The notes below the pieces were generated by a model. It ran no database searches, was not told where the DNA came from, and saw only the letters and a program-made list of their open reading frames with translations. A stretch of 64,000 nt of DNA from Struthio camelus (Eukaryota > Chordata > Aves > Struthioniformes > Struthionidae). The stretch covers positions 77,972,088 through 78,036,087 of the forward strand of contig NC_090945.1 in assembly GCF_040807025.1 (NCBI RefSeq), given 5' to 3'. A program made the position numbers and the translations under genes. Shown here in pieces: positions 1-10,690 of the stretch. Every line of letters starts with the position of its first letter. The first letter of the stretch is position 1.

Positions 1-869
1 GAGATGAGTTCATCTGTGCTTTTACTGCTGATTAGGCCTGCTGCTTACGTATGTCCCAGGGGCCTTCGCATTCTGTTGGGCCATATTTTCAAGTGATATT
101 TTTGTAGGACTTTTGCCCATGTGTGAACACAAGTTTTTGCTTGCTAATCATAAAGAGGAGAAAAACACAATGCGTACTCAGGCAGAAGGTCACTTATAGT
201 AACTGTAATTCTTCAGAGTGTACCATCCGCAAAAATTCCATGATCCCGTCTCTGTGCTACTAGCTGAGAAATGGGGCAAAGGAATTGAGGGCAATCTGAG
301 GTCGCTCTACACTTTGCAGGCTGAACTGTGATGTTTGCAAGGGCTCCTGGTTTGCTGGTATGGCTCACACAGGCAACGCTATTTAAAAGAGGTGCTGCCT
401 GTAGAGAATAATCTGTTGGTACCACATATCACAGAGACTCCTTCCAGGATTATAGAAAACTTAAGCATCACTGGGGCCTTTTAAAGTCTTAAAGCTTACC
501 TATGTAGGAAAGTTGCAGTGTTCAGGGTAGGAAGCAAATTTCAGCAGCTGCAACCACAGCAGCTTGATTCTCTGTAGAAGTACATATTCCATTATACTAG
601 TACCTTTTCCTGGCTCAGTTTGTTGCTTTGGAAGCAACTTTGATCTGTATTAGAGGGGGAAAAAAGCTGCTTTTTTTCTCCTAGGTTAATTCTGGTATCT
701 GAAGTTTGTATAGTAAGTTAAGTTTGAAATAGCAAACTGCCCTAGCAGTCATCCATAATTAAGTCCCAGAAGGAACATCCTAGCAGAGCTAATGTTGAAA
801 TTGTACTTGAAATGCCAAAACAGTGTATGAGTTTATGCAGTATGGCTATAACACTTTCCTGTTTTACAG
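1..869 (+). other. NELFA intron, 3' part
   Basis: No coding exon is visible. The stretch ends in a good branch and polypyrimidine region followed by AG at 868-869. The small open frames here have no conserved content. Confidence 0.6.
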
Positions 870-981
870 AAACTTGGCTCTTTGAACAATGAACCTGCAC
901 TGCCTTCTACAAGTTATTTACCTGCTACCCCCAGTGTGGTGCCATCTTCCTCATATATCCCAAGCTCTGAAACACAGCCAG
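870..981 (+). CDS. NELFA: NELFA exon (fourth from last)
   Basis: The acceptor is CTGTTTTACAG and the donor CCAG/GTAAAG, with the end in phase 1. It encodes a proline- and serine-rich linker containing SYLPATPSVVPSSSYIPSSE, a motif I recall in human NELF-A as a near-identical stretch. Confidence 0.92.
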
Positions 982-3900
982 GTAAAGAGTCTTTTGTGCT
1001 ATTGGGGCTCAGTACCTCTGAGTCTATACAGCTTTACTGTCTAGCTCTGCTCTTATTTACAAACATACTGTCTCTTGATTCTAATCAAACTGACCATAAC
1101 AGACTAAAAAAATTGTGAGGAAACCAAGCTCTTTGTTTTTAGGTATCCAGACCTGTTATTTAGTCTAAATAAAGAAAAGGCTTGTTCTTTTTAGGTCTTA
1201 AAATGACTGTTAGTTAAGTCAAGCGAGCAAAGCTCCTTTCTGTTTGTTTTTTCTTGCTCTACTAGAGGAAATCCTGCTTTCTTTTCATCCCCCAAGAAAC
1301 ACCAGTAATATACATAGGTATAGAATATACATTTCATATACACACATCCGTATGCATGCACTTGCAAACCAGATGGTTGCTTTCAAGTGTCAGATACATT
1401 TCTACGGTCAGGTACCTACTAAATTTCACTCAGGCTGGGATCAGACACTCCCTTCATCCTTTTGCATTTTCTTTTTACCTTTTTATAAAGGTCCAGCAGA
1501 TAATAGCTGGCTGACTGCCTGCCTATTTTGAAAGGTGCTACACTTTCAATGCTAGAATATTTTCCAAGAGTAAAATAAAGAGCGTTAATGCAAATCCTCT
1601 ATTTCTGCACCTTTTTATTTAACACATTTACTTTTACTTTTTTCTTTCCCTGTTGCATGTAAAGTCTTAAAGGAACCTAACAGTTTGCTCCAGCAGACAT
1701 ACCTGACTGGGGTTCGTTACCAAAGCTGGTAGTGAACAGAATCGATGTTGCAATTTAATTCATTATTTTTACTCTTGCTGGTTGAGATTTGGTATGTAAC
1801 AAGGTTTGGTATGGGATTTGGTTGTAACAACGTTTGTCTTTGCGAGCCTGAGATGTGGCAAGTTGGTCTCCATAGAAAAGAGGCATATGCAAAAACTGAT
1901 GGCTAGCTTGGCTCTGAAACAAAGTTCCAAACCTCTCTGAAGGTCCTTGCACATCCTTGGGCAGAAAATTGACAGCTCCAGAAAGAGCACAGCCAAGAGC
2001 ACATCAGTGTTGTCAGCAGCTAGTATTATTTTCCAGAGCATTGGCATTGTATTTGACAGCAGAAAAAGCCTAGTTTAAAATTCTATCTTTAATTTTTCTA
2101 ACTTAATTTTTCCTTCTGGAGTGTGGGCTATCTTGCTCTCCTCATGGACAAGGAATATAAAGCTGTTTTCTTGATGCAAGACATGCAAAGAAAATCCAGA
2201 GGTTTGGTTTCCTGTCATCTGAAGTGGCATAATTAAGACATTTGTTACTTTATGCAAGTCACTTATTGTGAGAGGAGAGGAAGCCGGTAATAAGACTTAG
2301 AAATACTGATTCCCATATACAGTCACTTTCTTCATTTCGAGTATGGTTACAGAGTTACTGGTTACAGAGTGCTTTCTGTAATGCTCTGTTCTGTGTGTTT
2401 AAAGTCATTAGTTGTGTTTTCCTAAGGATATGGTAGCTCCTGCTTTATTTAAAACATATATTTAAAGCATACTGCACTATTGCATTATCACATGGCTCAG
2501 ATCTGTAAGTCTGTAGTGATTTGATTTTGTATTTTGTGAGCAAAGCTTCAAAGTAGTGCACTCATTTTTTTTCAAATCAGGACTGCAGTAAAACTTGAGA
2601 ATAATCCTGCAGTGTTTTAAAAACGTGGACAACTATCAGAACTGGGTTTTGGAGTTTCACCTTAAAAAGGCAGGCCAGTCTGTGTGTGTCTCCTGTGTTT
2701 GAAATAAACTGTTGGGATATAAAACTAAACAATCCATCTAGCAGATGGATTTAGAAGATGATTTAGTAGAAGTTAACGGGAGATATTTTAAGTTACTTAT
2801 TGTACGCTTTCTTTTTATCATAGGTAGATTCATACAAAAGAGATAGCTAATTGTTACGAATGTTTATCTTCAGGTGCTCCGTATTGCACTTCACATCTTA
2901 CTAGATAAGAGCTGTATTGTTAAAACCAGTGTTATGTCTGTGCCTACATCGTGGAGAGTGATAGAACCCCCCCCCCCGACCCCAAATTCTTTAAAGCTTG
3001 ATCTAAAAGGCATCTGCTGAGCTCTAGTCTGTATCTACCTTTTAGTCTACTGTGAGCATAAAGTGGAGTTGGTTAGCTCAAGCGTCATGAGATTTGTGAA
3101 CGGTGCTTTTAAGTGACTGTACCTGTGTGTAAGAGGCACAAAAGAATGTAACTGCCTAGAGTGTGCATTGGGTGATTAATGTTTGCTGTTATAGCGTACA
3201 GTATAATATATATTGGACAATTAGTCACTTAATTGACAATAATTGGTAAAGATAGTTGAAGGGAAAAAGCATTTGGCTCTGAACGTTTTCACATAGCTAT
3301 TAGATGGCATATTGAATCATGCTACTAAAATGAAAGCGCTGGAATTTCTAGATCTTTTTGAAGGCCATTGGTAATACAGATCCCTGTCTGTGGAAATAAT
3401 GTTTTTAATTATCCTGATTGGTTTTTGCAGCTGGCTCAGCACGAGAGGCCTTGCAGACTAACAGACAGACTGAAGAGCCTGCAGCTCCAAATGCTACAAC
3501 TCTTCCTGCACAGTTCAAGCAAAGAACACCCATGTACAATAGTAACTCTAATCCACCTGCAGCTACGCCTACCTCACCCCTAACGCCTACCACACCTCCT
3601 GCCATTTCCCCTGCAGCACAAGCACCGCAAGTGGCTCCCCAAACTCAGCAACAGCCACCACCGAAAAAAAGCCTCTCTCTCACGGTAAGTAAAAATAGGT
3701 TCTTTTTGACTTCCAAAAACAAATGCTGCTTTTGATGTAGATATGAAAACACGACTTTTTATTATTTATCTTATTCGGTGTCTTGGCAATTCCTGGCGTT
3801 TAGATAGTGGAGATTGAGGCTGCTTATTTATAACGAAAGATAATTAAAATGCTTTGCAGCTTTGTTAGCATTAGTGTCTTGTAAATGTTAATCACAACAT

Positions 3901-6645
3901 TTTTAGTTACGCGTTGTTAATGTTACAATAAGTTGTCTTTATTTACTGCTGCTTTGTTACATAAAATGTTGCGTTCCTCAGTACAAATAACTTCACTGTA
4001 TTTCCTAAGATTACCTAGTAGGTGAATGGAATGGGAGAAAGGCATGTTTCCACCAGAGCTGTTGCCCAGCTAATTGTATATGATCTAAGCTGCTAAAAAT
4101 GATCCTGTCATTACAGTGGTAGGAGAGAAGGTATCAATAGATTAACTGAAGGTGGAAGCTTTTTTTTTTTCCTTTTCTTTCTCCTCCTCCTTTTTCTTTC
4201 CCAAGTTTTAAAGCCTGGGGGTGAGAAGGAGACTAAACACTGAACTGTAATTCCTAATGTCCTGAAGCTTTTTATTGCTGGTATGTTTGTATATATGTGC
4301 CTGCTTGAAATTAAGCAGGTAATTAATTAAAGATAAAGCTGATTCAGATACTTTATTAAGCTCATCTGTGAGCCTGGCTTGCAGTATCTGAACCTTAAGA
4401 AGCTATGGGACTCTCTTTTAGTAGCTCTGCTACATTTTAGTAGCTCTGCTTCATTTATCAAAAAAATCTCCCTTATAAATTAGTGCAACTCTGGGTTGCA
4501 ACAGGAAGCATTGTGTGCGTGGGGGTGTGTGTGTGTTTGTGTTTTCCGCTAATATCACAAAGAACAAAAAACTGGTAGAAACATTACGTCTATTCAAATG
4601 GTGTGTGGGGTTTGTTTCGTTTGTTTAAACGTCTGTCTGAATTTCAGAATTTAATTGCCCGTGCTGTAAGTTAGGGGCAGGGGTATGCGTTAAAGAGGGA
4701 AAGCCTTGAGGTTAAGGTTTTTGATTTGTTTTCTTTTTTCTGTATCAAGAAAAAAGAGAAAGTTTGTAGACCTATATGCCCGTCTCTGAGTATTAATCAG
4801 TACATGTTGGCAGTGTTTCCTCCAGTGGAGGAGTTCATATTTGTTATCTGTTGCAGAGGGAGCAAATGTATGCTGCGCAGGAAATGTTCAAGACTGCAAA
4901 CAAAGTTACGAGGCCAGAAAAGGCTCTTATACTTGGATTCATGGCAGGATCCAGAGGCATGTATTGAAACTAAATTAGTTTGCTTTTGAATACCTAAATC
5001 TGAAATATCTTCTAGCACTTCTATGTGTGTATATGTGAATGGAAGTCTCTTGCTTTAGCAGTACTCTGGACTGTACTTAGTCTTACATTTTAAAGCTGTA
5101 ACTACTGGGAGTCTTTAGGGCCTGTTTCCAGTAAAAGTCAAACACAATCAAAGGAGCTACTGTGCACAAAGTATATGTGTAACCGGACACACGTAGTACC
5201 ATTGATAAGGGGCTGAGGAGAAACAAGGCAGCCAGTCAGAGGAGTGAACAGACCGGTTGGGTTCTGGTAGTCTATCTAGAAGACCAGTGAGTGCAGATTC
5301 TTTCAGGGCAAACGGAGGTGCAAGGTTCATAGTACAGAGCTTCTTCACTAATTCCTTAGCATTAGAAATGCAGCAACTGTTGTTTCAGAGACCATGGATA
5401 ACTATAGGTGCTGTGAATCACAGGGAGATAAGCTGTCACTTAGCTAGATCTTGTTGTCTATTGGCCTTGATAGACCAAAGGCATTTTACCCAGAAGAGTA
5501 TTGGATGTACGAGGAGAATGGGCACAGGAGTCCTTAAGTGAACTCTCATCTGTACCAGCTCTGGCTTCTAATTTGGTATTTGAGGGCTCTGTCACTGGAG
5601 TGCTGGAACCTAAGTGTGGCCCATGCATTTGGATCAATAAAGTAAATAATTCAAGATGACCAAGGTAAAGTTACTGCGATGGCTCCTGTGCTTTTAAAAA
5701 AAAGTACACTAAACTTTTTTTAGTGTTTAGTGCAAAAGAGGTACTTGAATATCTACATGGATGTCTTTTTGTAATGCAAAGTAAAATATTATTTTAAAAT
5801 GTGTGTGTGTGTATTTTGTTTTTTGTACATGCACATATATGTTCCTACACTAATAACGTTGACATCTTCTGAAAAGTGGGTAATTGACTGCCAACTTTGA
5901 TATACCTGAGCTTCCCTGTTAGCTTAAAATGTAGCAGTCAATACTCCTGCTGGAGTGGAACCAAGTTTTCTGGAGGAGTGGGTTTCAGTGAAGCTGTGTT
6001 TGGGTTTCCAGAACCACTGAAAATTGTTGAGGCTTTTAACTATGATACATGTTCCAAATACAATAACTTTTGGTTAAAAATTCCATAAAATTATAAAATT
6101 ATAAAATTCCATAAAATTAAAATAAATTCCATAAAAGCTTCTCTTACAGTTTCCAAGGCAGATAGAAATGACATTGGCATGGTTGCTCCCCATGTTGTTG
6201 TTCTTCCAGTTATTTCAGCCTTGTGGTTCAGCTTTTTGGAGTTAGTTTTCTTTATTAAACCTAAAACTCCTTCAGTGAGGCATGGAAGCAAGAACATCTT
6301 TGTGCAGCCACATGTGTTAGTGGCGTATACTTGCTATCAGATTTCTGTGTCGTCCCCCTCACCCCAGTATAAGGCATTGAATCTCCATTAAGTGCTTTTT
6401 ACCTGTTCTCATACATAGTGCTGCAATGTGTTTAACTCATTTTTATTCTTATTTTTGCAGAGAACCCTTGCCAAGAGCAAGGTGACATCATTCAAATTAA
6501 ACTTAGTGAGCACACAGAAGATTTACCAAAGGCAGATGGCACTGGCAGCACCACTATGTTGGTTGATACGGTCTTTGAAATGAACTATGCTACTGGTGAA
6601 TGGACCAGATTCAAGAAGTACAAACCTATAACTAATGTTTCTTAA
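870..6645 (+). CDS. NELFA: NELFA, C-terminal part (last four coding exons)
   Basis: Negative elongation factor subunit A, part of the nuclear NELF complex that holds RNA polymerase II at promoter-proximal pauses with DSIF. Exons 870-981, 3431-3684, 4857-4956 and 6461-6645 join in frame to 216 residues plus a TAA stop. Visible are a Ser/Thr/Pro-rich linker containing LPAQFKQRTPMYNS and PTSPLTPTTPPA, then the conserved C-terminal block REQMYAAQEMFKTANKV, GFMAGSRENPCQEQGD, LVDTVFEMNYATGEW and TRFKKYKPITNVS. These match my memory of vertebrate NELF-A (human about 528 aa), so the N-terminal half lies left of the window. It is tail-to-tail with NSD2 but separated from it by another gene. The third intron uses a GC donor. 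Identity is very secure; only the phase of the first exon's upstream junction is unverified. Confidence 0.96.
982..3430 (+). other. NELFA intron
   Basis: A 2.4 kb intron with a GT donor and AG acceptor. It contains a C-rich homopolymer near 2,968-2,978 but nothing that looks coding. Confidence 0.8.
3431..3684 (+). CDS. NELFA: NELFA exon (third from last)
   Basis: Acceptor TTTTTGCAG, donor CACG/GTAAGT, phase 1 to phase 0. It encodes the low-complexity part with TLPAQFKQRTPMYNS, repeated Pro/Thr and a Gln/Pro run, ending KKSLSLT. This region belongs to the flexible C-terminal arm of NELF-A (family knowledge). Confidence 0.95.
3685..4856 (+). other. NELFA intron
   Basis: A 1.2 kb GT-AG intron. 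It holds a pyrimidine tract near 4,160-4,200 and a short GT run near 4,520-4,540, with no other support for features. Confidence 0.8.
4857..4956 (+). CDS. NELFA: NELFA exon (second from last), ends at a GC donor
   Basis: The acceptor is GTTGCAG. The exon encodes REQMYAAQEMFKTANKV and ALILGFMAGSR, the most conserved C-terminal block of the family. It has 33 codons plus one base. The frame continues correctly into 6461 only if the intron starts at GC (4957-4958, AGAG/GCATGT). Confidence 0.95.
4957..6460 (+). other. NELFA GC-AG intron
   Basis: A 1.5 kb intron starting GCATGT and ending TTTTTGCAG. It includes an AT-rich imperfect tandem (ATTCCATAAAATT-like units) at about 6,080-6,137. Confidence 0.75.
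6461..6645 (+). CDS. NELFA: NELFA last coding exon
   Basis: It encodes ENPCQEQGDIIQIKLSEHTE, then LVDTVFEMNYATGEW and the C-terminus KYKPITNVS, with TAA at 6643-6645. The ending matches the known NELF-A C-terminus with conservative changes. Confidence 0.97.
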
Positions 6646-9600
6646 GAGATGCAGCAACAGCAGACTGGACCAAATCAAGCTTAGAGTCAACGAGCTCGTA
6701 GAGTATGTCAACTGTACAAAATGGCATTCACGTGTACGTTTCTTATTACCCTCCAGAGTAGAAGTCGCGGCTCTTCAACCTAAATGGGCTCAGTGAACAC
6801 AGAAGAAGGTGTCAAATTCACACTTTTTTTTTTTCCTTTTAAATCGGGGAAGGGGGAAAAGGGAGAGGTAATCTTAGGGGGGTTTTGTTGCTGTGTTTTG
6901 TTTTCCTGCAGTTCAAGATGCCAGAAATGGAGATCACAACTGAAAGATTACAGATGGGAGCAGTTTACTTCCGAGTACCTGAGGAAAAGACTGCTGGCGC
7001 AATCCTTTGACAGTTTACCATTAAACAAGGGCACAGATCTTTATTGTAAAAATGTTTTCTTTGGCTATGTGGGTTCTATTTTCGGAATGGACACTTAAAG
7101 CACCATAGCTTGGTGCTTGATTATTTTGTAATTCAGCTGCAGTGAGACTAAATATTGCAGGTGGTAGATGTCTAGTGTCTAATGGTACCCACTGTATGTT
7201 TAGCTTATTTATGCTTGGGCCATAGGATGGGATTGAGCAGCTTTGTTAACCTTGCTATATTGTGAATGTCCATGCCCAGCATGAATTAACCTATATTTGG
7301 CATAACAATTTATCTAGATAAAGAGAAACTGAGTATCATAATTTTCTGAAGAAAAAAATACCAAATTTTAAATGGCCGGAAGAAAGCAAGCAAGCAGCGG
7401 CTTATATCAGGAGGTGATAGCTCTTTGCCCTATGAGTCTTAGGGCAGAAGTTGATATATGGCTCTTGCATAGCAAGCCCTTTAAACAACATAGCTTACGT
7501 GAGAAGATATGAAACTTGTACATCTCAAGACCAATTGCAGCTTATTTTAAAAAAAAAAAAAAAAAGGCCCTAGTAGTGACTGAATGACATGTCTCTGAAT
7601 GTAGATGGTTGGAAAGATTTGTTGTCTTGAGGCGGTGTTAATGTATGTTTGGCTGAGCAGTTGTGAGGTGCTTGATAACCAAGTCCTAATCTGAAAAGAA
7701 ATTTGAATGAGTGTAGCTGTGGTTCTTACCAGTGTAGTTATGTTATATCAGTATAATCACTAATGTGGCTGCAATTATACAGGCATCTAAATGTGCCTTA
7801 TATTGTCCCCCTCCAGTAGAAGCACGTTTTTTATCTTTAACGGTGTTTACACCACTGGTATAATCCTGCTTTAGTTGTACAAGTATAGCTTGCATTTATT
7901 GACAGGGCTTACATACATAGTTCAAGATTCATCCTTTAGAGACTTGGATTCATCCTTCAATGGAGACTTGGATTAAAACTTCAGTTTCTGCCAGTGCTTA
8001 TGTGTGGACTTGCACTTGCTAGGGAACAGTGCTCAGAAGGAAGAAACACAAAGATGAGTAGCATAATGGTTGTCTGGGACAGAGGAGTTACTTTGGGCTG
8101 ACTAGAGGCTGGTCGAACTCTTAGGGCAGTATGAGGCTGGATTTTCTTCTTGTTGTTTCTTTTTTTTCCTAAAAAGAAATCAGACCAAATCCCATAAGTA
8201 TACTTATATACTAACAAAGACATTTAGATGATCGTTTAGTCTTTTGTATTTGGGATTTTTTATTGCGTTTTTGTTTTTAGCTTTTCAAACTTAATTATCC
8301 ATCAGAACAGGGAGAGCGTAAATAATGAGGAAATCTGTGTTTTACAGCATTTTAAGATGTGACCAAAAGTATAGATTTCTTAACTTTATTTGAGCAAATA
8401 TACAGACTGTTCTAACTCATGTAGCAGGGCGATTTCAGTGGCAATTTTTCTTTAAACAGTTAAAAATCAGCCTGACAAACAAAGATGATTAGTGGGTTTT
8501 AGTTTTTAGAGTAAGTTCACTATAAATGCATTTCACAATGGTTATACCTTATTTGATATAGTATGTTACACAGTAAGGGCTAACAATAGCATATGAAAGT
8601 ATTCATCTTTTAGAGAAAGGTTTAAAGAAAAGTGACATTCCTTTTCTTGTCTGCATTCAGATTTTTAAACAGCTTTTTGTGATCAGTTTTCTGTAAAGTA
8701 AAACATGTATGATACTTCTGTCTTACGTGTTCTTGCTTGCTAGATAAGCTGCAAGTACCAAATTTAATTTTTAAGGAAGAGAACTTTTAGAGAATTGGTT
8801 GACTCAAGGGGCATGTACTCTCATTCCAAACTGTTGATTCAAGATTTGGTGCAGTTTGGTAGAGATCAGGAGTTGCTGTGCAGTGGCTCTTTGGCTTGCT
8901 TGTGATTAATGGGGGTCTACTCGCTAAATTTACTTGGTCCACTAGTTGGACAGAGGTCTGCATTTCAGATCTGTGCTGTTGGGTTGGACGTGGTTCTCCC
9001 TCCAGCCTTCAAGAAGTCCTTCTAGAATGCAGTTGAGTCATTTAAGTGAGGTAGCCCATGGGAAGCTACCTACTACTACCTATACTGCTACCTGTTCTTT
9101 TTTGCTGTGTGACAAAGTTGGTCTCCAGGCTTGTTTGTCTAAAGAAGTCCCATGCAATAAACTGAGATCTTAAATAGTATATTTTTAATTCAGTTAGGTT
9201 ATGGTCATTAGAATGAAACAATTTAACAATCCAAAGATAATTTATTTTTAAAAGCGACTTTATGACCCTCAATACCATAGCATTATTTCAACTTGATCTT
9301 TGTAGTCAGAGAGTTTTTTTAAGATGACTAAAGAAAGGGAAGCCTTTTCAATATTGTTTAAAATAATGATACTGGTAAGAAATAAAACTACATGGAGCTC
9401 TTCAGTTCAGACAATGAAATCATTGAACCAGTGGCCTGACTGAGAGTAGGGATAGTGCCGGACAATTCAGAAAGGGCAACACTAACGTTCGAATTCCAGT
9501 GTAATGGCATAGTAGGATACAAAATGAAACCTGGCCGTGGAGCTTGATATTTTTTGTCTTAAATATTCAGTCACTTAGCTGGATTCTGCACAACGGAGCT

Positions 9601-10690
9601 CAATGTATGCTGCAAAATTAAATGGAAAATAGAGTTGACTCTAGAATGATTTGCTGATGCATCAACAGACTGACCAGAGAAGTTGTTCAGAAATTTAATA
9701 TTCAAGTTTTGTTTGCATCCTTTTTCCCTTCCCTCTGTCTAACCATGAAGTTTTAGGAAACGGCAAGCCCAAGCTTCCTAAGTGCATTTTTGGACCTCAG
9801 CAAGGCAGTATGTCCCAGCTTCTCTTGTCCTTGCTGGTAAAGAGACATCTATTTGATATGCAAGTCTAGGCAAGACATGAAGAATTAGCTTGCTTTTAGA
9901 GTATGGAATACTGGAGAAAGAAGCAATGAAAGCGGCTTGTCTTGTCTTAACTTTTTATGCTTGGAGGAGAAAGAACACACACGTTCATACCAAAGCTTCT
10001 TGGAACAACTTGTCCCACAGCAAAGTGCTGGGTTTCTTTAGGCTCGATCTGAACGCTGTGAGGACCGGAGAAAGTGAGATGAGTTTAATAAAGAAGGTGA
10101 GCCCGGGGGGATGCTGAGCAAGAGTTCTGATCATAGATTCCTCCTTCCTTTTAGACAGAACACTTTTTCCTACTGTAGTGCTCTGTAGTTATCTCCTTAC
10201 AAAGCTGTCTAGGCTAGTTTTGGGCCAGTATTTTGTGGGTTAACTTGGTTTTCACTGGTAGCTTTGCCACTTAATCTTTCAGTTAAATGCCATAGGATGC
10301 TGGATGTGGTGGGGAGGAGGCCTTCAGTAGCTGATTGATATCTCCATGTGAAACTTCTAGTTTCTCTCACTAGGTCGTGTCAAAGCGCAGACCACTTGTC
10401 TAGATGAAAGAAGCTCGAGACTTTGACGTTATACAGTTTAAGAGTGAACCACACTTTCCTAGTAAGATCTGACTGGAAAAAAAAAGACTAAAAAATGTTA
10501 AGCCAGAGCCCGCTGGGAATCTGGTGCCTTTAACAAGAAATGTCATTTTGTAAAATGTTACATCTATAGCATAGCCCATATGTTTTCTATTAATTGTTTT
10601 TTTTGTACAGTTGTAAATTCAAAATACTCCATCTTTGGGTACGTATTTTCAGTGTAATACAGTATGTATAATAAAAATTTAGATTTTCTA
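6646..10690 (+). other. NELFA: Probable NELFA 3' UTR (extent uncertain)
   Basis: No gene is visible. AATAAA hexamers occur near 9,156, 9,383, 10,087 and 10,670. The last, in an AU-rich context after a T-rich stretch, looks most like a distal cleavage site. An ATTAAA near 7,019 could serve a much shorter transcript. The true end cannot be fixed without transcript data. Confidence 0.4.
10670..10675 (+). terminator. Candidate poly(A) signal, NELFA
   Basis: AATAAA lies in an AU-rich block downstream of the NELFA stop. It is the last good hexamer before the sequence changes character at about 10.7 kb. This is inference only. Confidence 0.4.

Noticed and set aside
213-425. NELFA exon before position 870
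   Set aside because: No frame with NELF-A-like sequence and no acceptor/donor pair flanking conserved content was found.
4957-4966. GT donor at 4961-4962 in place of the GC donor
   Set aside because: Its use shifts the frame and stops within the next exon, losing the conserved NELF-A C-terminus.
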